Part shown: piece by piece, positions 35,588 through 44,679 of the stretch | Numbering within the stretch: position 1 is the stretch's first letter | Layout of the letters: each line of letters opens with the position of its first letter | From: Curtobacterium sp. MCBD17_035 | Lineage (GTDB): Bacteria; Actinomycetota; Actinomycetes; Actinomycetales; Microbacteriaceae | Length of the DNA: 64,000 nucleotides | Assembly: GCF_003234815.2 (NCBI RefSeq) | Contig: NZ_CP126279.1 | Span: forward strand, 2,108,001 to 2,172,000 | Reading direction: 5' to 3' | Made by a program: the position numbers and the translations under genes | Notes under the pieces: generated by a model | What the model was told of the DNA's origin: nothing | The model's input: only the letters and a program-made list of their open reading frames with translations | Databases searched by the model: none

Positions 35588-36565
35588 ATGACCGGCATGG
35601 TGCGGACGCGGATGTGGCGGAACGGGACGGTCGCGGCCGAGGACTTCCCGGTGGAGGACGTGTCCGACCACCTCGAGCGTCCTGACGAGGTCGTGTGGGT
35701 CGACTTCACGGACCCGACGGCCGACGAGCTGGCGCGCATCGAGGACGAACTCGGCATCCACGCGCTCGCGAGTGAGGACGCACTCGAGCCGGGGCAACGG
35801 CCGAAGCTCGACCGGTACCACGGCGCCCTGTTCCTGGTGGCGTACGACGTGACGTGCTCGCGCGGCGGCACCGACCTGGTGACGCACGAGGTCAAGGCGT
35901 TCGTCACCGAACGCGCAGTCGTCACCATGCACGCGCCGGGCTTCGACGCGCAGGAGTTCGTGCGCCGCTGGGACGCCAACGACGACCTGGCCGGCCACGG
36001 TGCCGCGTTCCTCGTGTGGGGCGTCCTCGACGTGCTCGCGGACCACGCCACCGCGACGGTCGAACAGCTCGAGGACCTCATCGACCACCTGGAGGACGAC
36101 CTGTTCGAGGTGTCCGCGCAGACGTCCCACATCCAGCGGCGGTCGTTCGCGCTGCGGAAGGCGCTCGGGACCCTGCGGCGGCTCGTCGGGCCGCAGCGCG
36201 AGGTGATCCAGACCCTCGTCCGTGATGACGCGACGCAGGTCAGCGACGGACTGCGACCGTACTACCGCGACGTGGCAGACCACATCACGTCGGCCACGGA
36301 GCAGGTCGACCAGCTCCGTGAGTCGGTGTCGAGCGTGCTCGAGACGAACCTCAACCTCGCGTCGAACCGCATGAACCTGGTCATGAAGAAGGTGACGAGT
36401 TGGGCGGCGATCATCGCGATCCCGACCGCCATCACCGGGTGGTTCGGGCAGAACATCAAGTTCCCCGGCGAGGGCGCCTGGTCCGGGCTCGTCGCGTCCG
36501 CCGTGCTCATCGTCGTGTCCTCGGTCGCGCTGTACACCGTGTTCCGTCGGCGCGACTGGCTCTGA
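35588..36565 (+). CDS. CorA-family divalent cation transporter
   Basis: A 325-aa protein with the CorA layout: a soluble alpha/beta N-terminal domain, a long coiled helix (about 160-265) and two C-terminal membrane helices. The pore signature between them is GWFGQN instead of the textbook GMN; GQN variants are common in actinobacterial CorA homologues. It may carry Mg2+, Co2+ or Zn2+, in or out. A second ATG 9 bases later is also possible. It is divergent from the fructosamine kinase-like gene. Confidence 0.88.
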   Translation: MTGMVRTRMWRNGTVAAEDFPVEDVSDHLERPDEVVWVDFTDPTADELARIEDELGIHALASEDALEPGQRPKLDRYHGALFLVAYDVTCSRGGTDLVTHEVKAFVTERAVVTMHAPGFDAQEFVRRWDANDDLAGHGAAFLVWGVLDVLADHATATVEQLEDLIDHLEDDLFEVSAQTSHIQRRSFALRKALGTLRRLVGPQREVIQTLVRDDATQVSDGLRPYYRDVADHITSATEQVDQLRESVSSVLETNLNLASNRMNLVMKKVTSWAAIIAIPTAITGWFGQNIKFPGEGAWSGLVASAVLIVVSSVALYTVFRRRDWL

Positions 36566-36611
36566 CGCCGACGACGGCACGACCGGCCCACGCCGGGGGT
36601 GCCACCGGTGC

Positions 36612-37769
36612 TCAGCGGGCGACGAGGACCGCCGCGACGCCCGCCACGACGGTGAGCGGGGCGACGACGCACCCGAGCGCCGCGTAGCGACCCCACGACA
36701 GCGCGATGCCCTCGGCGCGGAGCCGTGCGTGCCAGAGCAGCGTGGCGAGCGACGCCCACGGCGTCACGAGGCACCCGGCGTTCACCCCGACGAGGAGCGC
36801 CGCGTACCGTACGGCCGCGTTGCCTGCCGCCGGCTCGAGCACGAGGTACGCGGGGAGGTTGTCGATCCCGTTCGCCGCGAGCGCGCCCGCGCCCGCGAGC
36901 CCCAGCAGGGACCCGAAGCCGTCACCGCCGTGCAGCGCCCGGACGAGCGGATCGGTGGAGCCGACTGCATGCAGGGTCTCGACGGCGACGAACAACCCCG
37001 CTGCGAGGACGAGCGGCTGCCACGGAACACGAGCGGGGCGGAGCACGTCGGGTCGGCGCACGGCGGCGACCACGACGAGGACCGCGGCCGCGGCGAGCGC
37101 CGCGACCCACACGGTGACGCCGGCGGTCAGCGCCACGACGAGGGCCGCGAGGACCGCGGAGGCCGCGACGAAGAACACGCGGTCCTCCGGTCGACGCACG
37201 GGCGGGGGCGCGTACCCGCCGCGCAGCCGGTGACGGAACACGACGAGCAGCACGACGCACGGCACGAGGACCCCCGCGAGCGCCGGCAGCGCCATGAGCC
37301 CCGCGAACGCCGGCGGCCCCGCCAGTCCGATGCGCGAGACGGCGAGCAGGTTCGTGAGGTTCGACACCGGTAGGAGCAACGACGCGGTGTTCGCCAGCCA
37401 CACGGTCGTGAGCGCGAAGGGCATCGGCGGCAGCTGGACCCGCCGAGCGAGGGCGATGACGATGGGCGTCAGGAGCACCGCGGTCGTGTCGATCGAGAGG
37501 AACACCGTGCACACGACCGCGAGCACGACGACGGCTGCCCAGAGCCCGAGGGTCCGGCCACGCCCGACCCGGGCCGCGAGGTCGGCCAGCCGGTCGAACA
37601 CACCCGCGTCCGCGGCGAGTTCGGCGACGATCGTGAGGCCCAGCACGAACGCCAGGACCGGGACCACCCGGTCGGCCAGCGCGAGGAGCGTGGGGACGGG
37701 CAGGACACCGACCACGACGCACACCGCTCCGGCGACGAGGAGCAGCGCCCCGACCGCGGCCTGACGCAC
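36612..37769 (-). CDS. ArsB/NhaD-type (SLC13/IT superfamily) permease
   Basis: A 385-aa membrane protein with about ten hydrophobic segments. DTTAVLLTPIVIALARR and the second-half NGIDNLPAYLVLEP are the paired re-entrant motifs of the ion-transporter superfamily, closest to ArsB-type arsenite/anion exporters. There is no arsR or arsC beside it, so arsenite as substrate is not established. GTG at 37769 has AGGAGG 5 bases upstream, which decides the start. Confidence 0.78.
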   Translation of the reverse strand: MRQAAVGALLLVAGAVCVVVGVLPVPTLLALADRVVPVLAFVLGLTIVAELAADAGVFDRLADLAARVGRGRTLGLWAAVVVLAVVCTVFLSIDTTAVLLTPIVIALARRVQLPPMPFALTTVWLANTASLLLPVSNLTNLLAVSRIGLAGPPAFAGLMALPALAGVLVPCVVLLVVFRHRLRGGYAPPPVRRPEDRVFFVAASAVLAALVVALTAGVTVWVAALAAAAVLVVVAAVRRPDVLRPARVPWQPLVLAAGLFVAVETLHAVGSTDPLVRALHGGDGFGSLLGLAGAGALAANGIDNLPAYLVLEPAAGNAAVRYAALLVGVNAGCLVTPWASLATLLWHARLRAEGIALSWGRYAALGCVVAPLTVVAGVAAVLVAR

Positions 37770-37864
37770 GGGGCCTCCTGGTTCGTCCTGATCACCGTCC
37801 GCTGCGGACGGCGCTCCACCATACCCACGGGTAGCGTGGCCTGGAACGACACCAGGAGGCACAC

Positions 37865-38062
37865 GTGCGGAAGTTCTTGTTCAACGGATCGGTGCTCAGC
37901 GCGCTCTTCAGCGGGTGGAGCGTCCTGCAGACGACGCGGAAGGGACCGCGCGACTGGCGCCTCGCTCTGACGTGGATCGCGTGGCTCGCCACGACGATCG
38001 TCGCGGTCGGCACCGTCATCGAGGACGACCGGATGATCAAGGGCCGGCAGCAGGTCCGCTAG
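37865..38062 (+). CDS. Small membrane-associated protein, function unknown
   Basis: A 65-aa protein with one hydrophobic helix (LALTWIAWLATTIVAVGTVI) between a basic N-terminal half and a charged end. GTG at 37865 has AGGAGG 5 bases before it, strong support for translation. Its last 26 bases overlap the end of the convergent mechanosensitive channel gene. The family is not recognised. Confidence 0.65.
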   Translation: MRKFLFNGSVLSALFSGWSVLQTTRKGPRDWRLALTWIAWLATTIVAVGTVIEDDRMIKGRQQVR

Positions 38063-39293
38063 CGTCCCGCGGGTCGTGGGGCGCCCGGCGGGTGCGCTGC
38101 CACGCGGCGTCGGCGGGCGGGATCTGGTCCGGCCGGATGCCGGAGGTCTGGATCGGTCCCGTGAAGAGCGCGGCGCGGTCGCTGCCCTCGTCGCCCCCGA
38201 ACAGCGCCGAGCTCGTGGCGGTGGACGGCTCGCGCCGCGAGCGCGGTCGGTCCGGTGTCGGGTCGACCATCATGACCCGTTGCAGCGGCAGCGCATCGGG
38301 GTGCGTGCGCTGGATCCAGGCGATCATCTCCTCGCGGACGTAGCAGCGGAGGTCGAACAGGCCGGGTGCGTCGTGCGCCGTCACGAGGATCCGCACGTGC
38401 ACGAGCCCGTTCACGGCGTCGGTGACCTGCAGGACCTTGGTGCGCCCGTCCCAGAGGTCCGTCGTCACCAGGATCCGGTCGAGCTCGGTCCGCATCTGGC
38501 CGGGGCTCACCCGCCAGTCGAGGTCGAAGTCGACGCTCCCGAGGAGCTCGCTGCTCGTCCTGGTCCAGTTCTCGAACGGCGTCGTCGTGAAGTACGTCGA
38601 GGGCAGCATGAAGCGCCGGTCGTCCCACAGGTGCACGACGACGTAGGTGAGCGTGATCTCCTCGATCCGGCCCCACTGCTGCTCGACCACCACGACGTCG
38701 TCGACCCGGACCGCGCCCGAGAACGCGAGCTGCATGCCCGCGAACACGTTGCCGAGGGTGGACTGCGCCGCGATGCCGGCGATGACGCTGATGAGGCCCG
38801 CGCTCGCGAGCACGCTCGCGCCGGCCGCCTCGATCCCCCGGAACGTCAGGAGGATGGAGCCGACGGCGATGACGACGACCACGACGACGGTGAGCCGCCG
38901 GATGATGAGCACCTGCGTGCGGATCCGCCGCGCGACGCGGTTGTCGGGGACGTCCACGCGGTAGCGGTGCAGACCGAGGTCCTCGAGGAAGATCGCGAGC
39001 TCGCACGCCAGCCAGGCACCCGCCGCGATGGTCACGATGAGGAACCCGTGGGTGACGTCGTCCCGCCACGGGTAGAGCCGGGCGTCCGGCCGGATGGAGG
39101 ACGCGAACGCGGTCCAGAGGAACGCGACGAGCAGCACCGTCCGGGTCGGGTGCTTCGTGCGGCGCGACAGCACGGCCGCCCATCGGCCTCGGCGTGCGAG
39201 GGCTCGGAACACCAGGTGGAGGACGAGCGCCGTCGCCGCGGTCAGGAGCAGCGCGAACCCGACGGCGACGAGGAGACGGATGAGCGGTGCCAT
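38037..39293 (-). CDS. MscS-family mechanosensitive ion channel
   Basis: A 418-aa protein with about four membrane helices. The pore helix and upper vestibule of MscS are recognisable: [28 protein letters not shown], followed by [31 protein letters not shown] and [15 protein letters not shown] Pro/Arg-rich cytosolic tail of about 60 residues follows. It releases solutes on osmotic downshock in the family. ATG at 39293 is used; it is divergent from the amino-acid permease gene. Confidence 0.9.
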   Translation of the reverse strand: MAPLIRLLVAVGFALLLTAATALVLHLVFRALARRGRWAAVLSRRTKHPTRTVLLVAFLWTAFASSIRPDARLYPWRDDVTHGFLIVTIAAGAWLACELAIFLEDLGLHRYRVDVPDNRVARRIRTQVLIIRRLTVVVVVVIAVGSILLTFRGIEAAGASVLASAGLISVIAGIAAQSTLGNVFAGMQLAFSGAVRVDDVVVVEQQWGRIEEITLTYVVVHLWDDRRFMLPSTYFTTTPFENWTRTSSELLGSVDFDLDWRVSPGQMRTELDRILVTTDLWDGRTKVLQVTDAVNGLVHVRILVTAHDAPGLFDLRCYVREEMIAWIQRTHPDALPLQRVMMVDPTPDRPRSRREPSTATSSALFGGDEGSDRAALFTGPIQTSGIRPDQIPPADAAWQRTRRAPHDPRDASGPAAGP

Positions 39294-39409
39294 CCGTCCA
39301 TGGAACCACGCTGACACGTGGTGACGGCTGGACGACGACCGTCGCGCAACCGTCGCTCCTCCCACCGGGTCCGGGAGCACGTCCGGCAGCTCCTCGGTAC
39401 GGTGGCGGG

Positions 39410-40966
39410 ATGACCGCGCAGGACCACAGCGACACCGGACGGCCACCAGCGAACGACACCGGACGGGCGTCCGGCAACGACTTCGCCCACGAGCAGGAGG
39501 GGTTCCAGCACGGCCTGAAGCCCCGGCAGCTCCAGATGATCGCCATCGGCGGAGCGATCGGCACGGGTCTGTTCCTCGGCGCCGGCGGTCGGCTGCACTC
39601 CGCCGGACCCGCGCTGGCGGTCGTCTACCTGATCGCGGGGATCTTCGCGTTCTTCATCCTCCGCGCGCTCGGCGAGCTCGTGCTGCACCGTCCGTCGTCC
39701 GGCTCGTTCATCTCGTACGCGCGCGAGTTCTACGGCGAGAAGTTCGCGTACGCGGCCGGGTGGATGTACTTCCTCAACTGGGCCATGACGTCGATCGTCG
39801 ACACCACCGCCGTCGCCCTGTACCTGCACTACTGGGCGGGCACGCGCGCGATCCCGCAGTGGGCGCTCGCCCTGGTGGCCCTGCTCGTCGTGCTCGCCGC
39901 GAACCTCGTGGCGGTCAAGGTGTTCGGCGAACTCGAGTTCTGGTTCGCGCTCATCAAGGTCGCTGCGCTCGTGGCGTTCCTCGTGATCGCACTCATCTGG
40001 CTGTTCTTCGCGTTCCCGGTGCAGACCGGCGGCGCGAGCGTCCACACCGGCTTCTCGATCTGGGGCGACCACGGCGGCCTGTTCCCGACCGGGCTCCTGC
40101 CCGCGGTGCTCGTCGTGCAGGGCGTCGTGTTCGCCTACGCTGCGATCGAGCTCGTCGGGACGGCGTCCGGCGAGACGCAGGACACCGAGAAGGTGATCCC
40201 CCGGGCGATCAACTCGGTCGTGCTCCGGATCGCGCTGTTCTACGTCGGCTCGATCATCCTGCTGTCGCTGCTCCTGCCGTACACGTCCTACAAGGAGGGC
40301 GTCAGCCCCTTCGTCACGTTCTTCTCGTCCATCGGCAACCCGCAGGTCGGGCACGTCGTCGGATCCGTCATGAACTTCGTCGTGCTCACCGCAGCGCTGT
40401 CGTCTCTGAACGCCGGGCTGTACTCCACGGGCCGGGCGCTGCACTCGATGGGCATGAACGGCTCCGCGCCGAAGTGGACGACGAAGATGTCGAAGGGCGG
40501 GGTGCCGTTCGCGGGCATCCTGCTCACGGCCTGCTTCACGCTCGCCGGTGTCGTGCTCAACCTGTTCGTGCCGAGTCAGGCGTTCGAGATCGTCCTCAAC
40601 GTGTCGGCGCTCGGGATCGTCACCGCGTGGGGCACGATCATGCTCTGCCAGATGCGACTCCGGGTCTGGGCGAAGCAGGGCCTGGCGAAGGAGCCGACCT
40701 TCCGGCTCCCCGGCGCCCCGGTGACGTCCTGGCTGACGCTCGCGTTCCTGGTGTCCGTGCTCGTGCTCATGGCGATCGACTGGCCGATCGGCACGCTCAC
40801 GATCGCGTCGCTCGTGGTGATCATCCCGTTGCTCGTGGTCGGGTGGTTCCTCCAGCGCGACCGGATCCTCCGCATCGCGTCGCTCCGGGAGGGCGTTACC
40901 GGTCCGTACCCGGTCACGGGACGCGACCCGCGCGCACAGGTCCGCCGCCGCGAGGACCGCTCCTAG
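39410..40966 (+). CDS. Amino acid permease (APC/AAT family)
   Basis: A 518-aa transporter with 12 predicted helices. The AAT signature is [20 protein letters not shown] at residues 35-54, with [20 protein letters not shown] after. [20 protein letters not shown] and [19 protein letters not shown] are shared with L-asparagine and D-Ala/Gly/Ser permeases, so the substrate is probably a small neutral amino acid. It is transcribed alone and ends at a hairpin. Confidence 0.9.
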   Translation: MTAQDHSDTGRPPANDTGRASGNDFAHEQEGFQHGLKPRQLQMIAIGGAIGTGLFLGAGGRLHSAGPALAVVYLIAGIFAFFILRALGELVLHRPSSGSFISYAREFYGEKFAYAAGWMYFLNWAMTSIVDTTAVALYLHYWAGTRAIPQWALALVALLVVLAANLVAVKVFGELEFWFALIKVAALVAFLVIALIWLFFAFPVQTGGASVHTGFSIWGDHGGLFPTGLLPAVLVVQGVVFAYAAIELVGTASGETQDTEKVIPRAINSVVLRIALFYVGSIILLSLLLPYTSYKEGVSPFVTFFSSIGNPQVGHVVGSVMNFVVLTAALSSLNAGLYSTGRALHSMGMNGSAPKWTTKMSKGGVPFAGILLTACFTLAGVVLNLFVPSQAFEIVLNVSALGIVTAWGTIMLCQMRLRVWAKQGLAKEPTFRLPGAPVTSWLTLAFLVSVLVLMAIDWPIGTLTIASLVVIIPLLVVGWFLQRDRILRIASLREGVTGPYPVTGRDPRAQVRRREDRS

Positions 40967-40998
40967 TCGGCAGCAGCCGCGGCGAGCCGCTCGAGGAC

Positions 40999-41024
40999 GG
41001 GACCGGCCTGCGCGAGCCGGTCCC
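40999..41024 (+). terminator. Hairpin after the amino acid permease
   Basis: A perfect 9-bp GC stem (40999-41007 with 41016-41024, 8-base loop) 32 bases after the stop. It lies between convergent genes. Confidence 0.6.
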
Positions 41025-41118
41025 GGTCCTCCCGGCCGACTCGGTCACGCCCGTGTCGACGACGTCGATCGGCCCGATGACGGCGGACCCGGGCCGCCCG
41101 AACGCCGGCCTCGCGGCG

Positions 41119-41709
41119 TCAGCCGTCCGCCGACCAGTCCCGGACGAGACCGGCGAGGGCGCGGTCCACGACGGTCGCGGGATCGCCGCCGTCCTGTCGG
41201 GCCCAGAAGGTCATCGCGGCGAACACCGCGGCGGCCATCGCGCTGGTGCGGACCTCGAGGAGCAGCGGCGACGCGTCCGGTCCGAGCCGCCGGCGCAGCT
41301 CCCCGACGACGAGGTCACGGCCCGCGCCGAGCCGGGTCACGGCACCGGCCGACAATCGCTCGTGGTCCGCGATGAGACGCAGTCGGGCCCGCGTCACGGG
41401 GATGAGCGACGACGGGAAGGTGAGCGCGGCCACGTGGGCCGTCCGCATCGCCTCGTAGGGGTCGGCCCTGTCCGGCAGCGCGGCGAGCTCGGCGGCGATC
41501 CGGTCGGCCGCCTCGGCGGTCCCGCCCCAGACGAGGTCGTCCTTGGTCCGGAACACCCGGAAGAGAGTGCGGCGACTGACGCCAGCCGCCACCGCGACGT
41601 CGTCCATGGTCACCGCATCGAAGCCGCGCTCGGCGAACAACCGGAGCGCGACCTCGGCGACGTGGTCGGGGTCCACCTCGACGGGGCGGCCCGTCCTCGC
41701 TGCTGCCAC
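41119..41709 (-). CDS. TetR-family transcriptional regulator
   Basis: A 196-aa repressor-type protein. The HTH lies at about residues 17-60 (HVAEVALRLFAERGFDAVTM, then VAVAAGVSRRTLFRVFRTKD). The C-terminal half is the ligand and dimer domain. I chose GTG at 41709 because AGGAGG (41714-41719) precedes it; an ATG at 41727 lies upstream of that ribosome site. It is divergent from an SDR dehydrogenase and a small palindrome lies between them, so it probably controls that gene and itself. Confidence 0.88.
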   Translation of the reverse strand: MAAARTGRPVEVDPDHVAEVALRLFAERGFDAVTMDDVAVAAGVSRRTLFRVFRTKDDLVWGGTAEAADRIAAELAALPDRADPYEAMRTAHVAALTFPSSLIPVTRARLRLIADHERLSAGAVTRLGAGRDLVVGELRRRLGPDASPLLLEVRTSAMAAAVFAAMTFWARQDGGDPATVVDRALAGLVRDWSADG

Positions 41710-41723
41710 CAGGCCTCCTTTTG

Positions 41724-41734
41724 GCACTGAGTGC
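41724..41734. promoter_or_regulatory. Palindrome in the TetR/SDR divergent promoter
   Basis: GCACTGAGTGC (5-bp arms around a central G) overlaps a TATAGC on the minus strand and is followed by TATAAC on the plus strand (41735-41740), which look like the two facing -10 elements. It is well placed as the TetR operator. Confidence 0.5.
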
Positions 41735-41783
41735 TATAACTGCTTCCGGGCCGGCCCGCGGCCCCGTTCGACGAGGAGCAATC

Positions 41784-42545
41784 ATGACGCAGACCATCAC
41801 CCCGAAGCGATTCGACGGGAGGACCGTCATCGTGACCGGCGCCGGTTCCGGCATCGGCCGGGCCACCGCCACCCGGCTGGTGCAGGAGGGCGCCCGCGTC
41901 GTCGCCGCCGACGTGGTCGCCGACCGACTCGACGCCCTGCGCGGCGAGCTGGTCGGGCACGACGTCGTCACCGTGGTCGGCGACGTGGCGCAGGCCGCGA
42001 CGATCGACGCCGTCATCGCGGCCGCCGACGGGACCGTGGACGGCCTGGCGAACGTCGCCGGGATCATGGACGCGTTCCTGCCGCCGGCCGAGGTCGACGA
42101 CGCGACGTGGGACCGCGTCATGGGCGTCAACGTGACGGGGCCCATGCGTCTGACGCGCGCGGTGCTCGGGCTCATGATCCCCGCCGGCGCGGGCTCGATC
42201 GTCAACGTGGCATCGGAGGCGGCGTTCCGCGGTTCGGCCGCCGGCGTCGCCTACACGACGTCGAAGCACGCCGTCGTCGGCCTCACGAAGAGCGTCGCGT
42301 TCTTCTACGGCCCGAGCGGCGTCCGCGCGAACGCCGTCGCGCCCGGAGCGGTCGTGACGAACATCGAGGCCCCGATGCGATCGGACTTCGCCGCCGGCCG
42401 CATCGGTCCGATCATGCAGGTCGCCGTGCCCCAGCCCGCCGAGGCGGAGCGGCTCGCGGCTGCGATCACCTGGCTGCTGAGCGACGACGCCGCGAACGTG
42501 AACGGCGCGGTCCTGCCGAGCGACGGCGGCTGGTCGGTCGTCTGA
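41784..42545 (+). CDS. Short-chain dehydrogenase/reductase (SDR)
   Basis: A 253-aa classical SDR. VIVTGAGSGIGRATATRLVQ is the NAD(P) loop, the Asp in VVAADVVADRL suggests NAD preference, NVAGIM matches NNAG, and the catalytic pair is in YTTSKHA. The C-terminus WLLSDDAANVNGAVLPSDGG is typical. The substrate is unknown. GAGGAG precedes the ATG. It is divergent from the TetR gene and probably induced by the TetR ligand. Confidence 0.93.
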   Translation: MTQTITPKRFDGRTVIVTGAGSGIGRATATRLVQEGARVVAADVVADRLDALRGELVGHDVVTVVGDVAQAATIDAVIAAADGTVDGLANVAGIMDAFLPPAEVDDATWDRVMGVNVTGPMRLTRAVLGLMIPAGAGSIVNVASEAAFRGSAAGVAYTTSKHAVVGLTKSVAFFYGPSGVRANAVAPGAVVTNIEAPMRSDFAAGRIGPIMQVAVPQPAEAERLAAAITWLLSDDAANVNGAVLPSDGGWSVV

Positions 42546-42567
42546 CCCGAGGCGGCCGCCGGCGCGG

Positions 42568-43056
42568 TCAGGAGGACGTGCCGGCGTCACCGGCGTCGGC
42601 ACCCGTTCCAGTTCCGGTGCCCGTGCCCGTGCCCGTGCCGGTTCCGGTTCCGGTGCCGGTGCCGCTACCCGACCCGGTCCCGCCCGGGAGCTCCCCCGTC
42701 CCACCGCCCGGCGAGCCGTACCCGCCGGTCCCGCCGCTCGGGAACTGCTGCGTCGTCGTGCCGGACGACCGATGCCCGATGACGTACCCGCCGACGCCAC
42801 CGACGAACAGGGCCACGACCGCGACCGCAGCGACGACGGCCGGCCAGAACCAGCGCCGCGACGACCTGACCGAGGTCGGCGGCAACATCACGGGCGGCAC
42901 GCGCACCGACGGCACCTCGCTCCATCCCGGGACGCCGCCACGCCGCTCCCCGCCGGACACCCGGGACATCGCATCGGGCGCCGGGCGCTGGTCCACCCCG
43001 GGAGCGGGCGTGTGCTCCCAGTCGGGGCGTCGGTCCGTGTCGTTCGTGCTCGTCAT
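42568..43056 (-). CDS. Single-helix membrane protein with Gly-Thr repeat tail
   Basis: A 162-aa protein. The cytosolic N-terminus of about 68 residues is charged. A helix follows (WFWPAVVAAVAVVALFVGGV, about 69-90). The outer part is low complexity, with a run of alternating Gly and Thr (at least nine pairs) encoded by GTGCCG/GTGCCC-type hexamers at about 42605-42665. Such tails are flexible wall-spanning linkers. The family is not recognised. Confidence 0.7.
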   Translation of the reverse strand: MTSTNDTDRRPDWEHTPAPGVDQRPAPDAMSRVSGGERRGGVPGWSEVPSVRVPPVMLPPTSVRSSRRWFWPAVVAAVAVVALFVGGVGGYVIGHRSSGTTTQQFPSGGTGGYGSPGGGTGELPGGTGSGSGTGTGTGTGTGTGTGTGTGTGADAGDAGTSS

Positions 43057-43311
43057 GGCTGGTCTTCCTGATCGTGGTGCTCCCGGACCTCCGGGCGTGT
43101 GCAGCGCCGCGAAGCGCTCGGATCGATGACACCGCTCCCGCCTGTGGCACCCGTATGACGGCTCGGTGCGTCCGCTCCGAGAGCACGACCTGCCGGAACG
43201 GGCGCCGCTCGGTTCCTTGGCGGTTCCTTGGTCCGGGACGAACAGGATCGTTCCCGTCGCCCCTCCTTCAGCGGAAGCGACGCCCGCGCGGTGCTCGCGC
43301 CCGGTACCCCC
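43057..43311. other. Intergenic region without a credible gene
   Basis: This gap lies between ApbE (ends 43312) and the GT-repeat protein (starts 43056), both on the minus strand. I see only GC-rich sequence and a near-perfect direct repeat of CGGTTCCTTGG (near 43210-43230). A promoter for the downstream gene is expected here but not clear. Confidence 0.4.
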
Positions 43312-44157
43312 TTAGACGGCGTGGGCACCGCGCCGGGTCTGCAGCTGTCGGTCGAGCCCCCACGTCGCGGTCGTGCCGTCGGGCCGCACCGCGAGGACCA
43401 CGCACCCGTGCTCGGACGCGGCGAGCGCGGCGGCGGTCGCACCACCGGCCATCACGGCCGTGGCGAGGACGTCCGCGGTCACGATGTCGGCCGCGACCAC
43501 GCTCGCCTGGACGAACGGCTCGCTCGTCGGCTGGTCGTCGAGCGGAGACCAGATGTGCGCGCCACGCTCCGCGGTCCCCGAGGTCGCGACGGCGCGGTGC
43601 CGGGCGAGGAGCCGCACGCGACGGATGAGCGACGATCGGTCGGCGGGGTCGACGATCCCCGCGGTCCAGGGGCGCCCGGTCATGGTCGTGCCGGCGACGA
43701 GGACGTCACCACCGATGTTGCACACCCACCCCACGGCGTCGAGGTCGTCGAGCACGGCGCCGACCCGCTCGATCGCGAGCGCCTTCACGATGCCCGCGAG
43801 GTCCACGGTGCCGTCGGGTCGATGGGGATCGAACGCGCCTCCCGAGCGGTTCCGCCAGTCGATCGCGAGCGCGTACACGGCTCGGTGCTCCGCGCTCGTG
43901 TCGCCGAGGCGGAGTCGGCCGTGGGCGACGGCGCTCGCCGGGGAGCGTGGGTCCCAGCGACTGAACTCGCGGTCGAGCCGGTCGACGACGGCGGTGATCC
44001 GGCCCTCCAAGCCGCGGGTGTCGCCGCGGGGTCCGTCCACCCGGATCGACGCCATCGTGCCCATCGTCGGCACGACGAGTCGCACGCCGTCGGGCGCGTC
44101 GATGCGTCTGACGCCGGCGCGGTCCCCTGTCGGTGTCACCGACCCGATCGACGTCAT
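43312..44157 (-). CDS. apbE: FAD:protein FMN transferase ApbE
   Basis: A 281-aa enzyme that attaches FMN to a Thr/Ser of partner proteins outside the membrane. Motifs: GTMASIRVDG at the start, LDREFSRWDPRSPAS, DLAGIVKALAIERVG (FAD and Mg site), VCNIGGDVLVAG, ATSGTAERGAHIWSP and VTADVLATAVMAGG. No signal peptide is visible in the usual position, which is odd for a transferase acting outside; a Tat or Sec signal may be lost or the start lies elsewhere. It overlaps the FMN-binding gene by 4 bp, whose SGATYTS motif is the likely target. Confidence 0.92.
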   Translation of the reverse strand: MTSIGSVTPTGDRAGVRRIDAPDGVRLVVPTMGTMASIRVDGPRGDTRGLEGRITAVVDRLDREFSRWDPRSPASAVAHGRLRLGDTSAEHRAVYALAIDWRNRSGGAFDPHRPDGTVDLAGIVKALAIERVGAVLDDLDAVGWVCNIGGDVLVAGTTMTGRPWTAGIVDPADRSSLIRRVRLLARHRAVATSGTAERGAHIWSPLDDQPTSEPFVQASVVAADIVTADVLATAVMAGGATAAALAASEHGCVVLAVRPDGTTATWGLDRQLQTRRGAHAV

Positions 44158-44666
44158 CGCGCCTGGTCGAGCGCCGCCTGCAGTGACTGCAGGTACGCGT
44201 CGCTCGTGTAGGTCGCGCCGCTGATGGTGTCGACGTCGGCGGACTGGGCACTGAGGACCTCGTCCTCGAGGAGCGGTGCCGCCTGCTCACTGATCATGAC
44301 GGAGCGCTGCTCGGCGTCGGTGAGGTGGAGGGGTGTCACGGCCGTGATCTTGCCGCCCGACACCGTGACCTGCACCTGGACGTCGCCGTACTGGGTCGAC
44401 ACCGTGGAGCCGGTGAAGGTCCCGTCGGTGAACGTCGCCGTGCTCGTCGAGCCGGACGACGTCGAGCCGAACAACGACGAACCGGACGACGACGAACCGG
44501 ACGACGACGAACCGGACGACGACGAGCCGGAGGACGAACCACCGTCGTCGCCACTGGCCGCCGGGGTGGTCGTGGTGGTCGTCGTGTGTGGCTGCCCGAC
44601 CTCCCAGGACCCCAGGACCACGGCGACCGACGCGAGGACCCCGCCGATGAGTGCCCGTTTCCTCAT
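44154..44666 (-). CDS. FMN-binding domain protein with flavinylation motif
   Basis: A 170-aa exported protein. An N-terminal signal/anchor (LIGGVLASVAVVLGSWEVG) is followed by a Thr run and a Ser/Gly linker made of SSSSG repeats encoded by a 15-bp tandem repeat (about 44475-44537). Residues 78-170 are the FMN-binding domain; the flavinylation motif is SGATYTSDAY near residue 150. ApbE, encoded next, should link FMN to that Thr. It would carry electrons outside the membrane from the reductase gene just upstream (13-base gap). Confidence 0.9.
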   Translation of the reverse strand: MRKRALIGGVLASVAVVLGSWEVGQPHTTTTTTTPAASGDDGGSSSGSSSSGSSSSGSSSSGSSLFGSTSSGSTSTATFTDGTFTGSTVSTQYGDVQVQVTVSGGKITAVTPLHLTDAEQRSVMISEQAAPLLEDEVLSAQSADVDTISGATYTSDAYLQSLQAALDQAR

Positions 44667-44679
44667 GACCACCCTCTCC

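Noticed and set aside
36612..37769. Arsenic resistance operon
   Set aside because: The permease resembles ArsB-type transporters, but there is no arsR, arsC or arsA nearby, so arsenic is not claimed as substrate.
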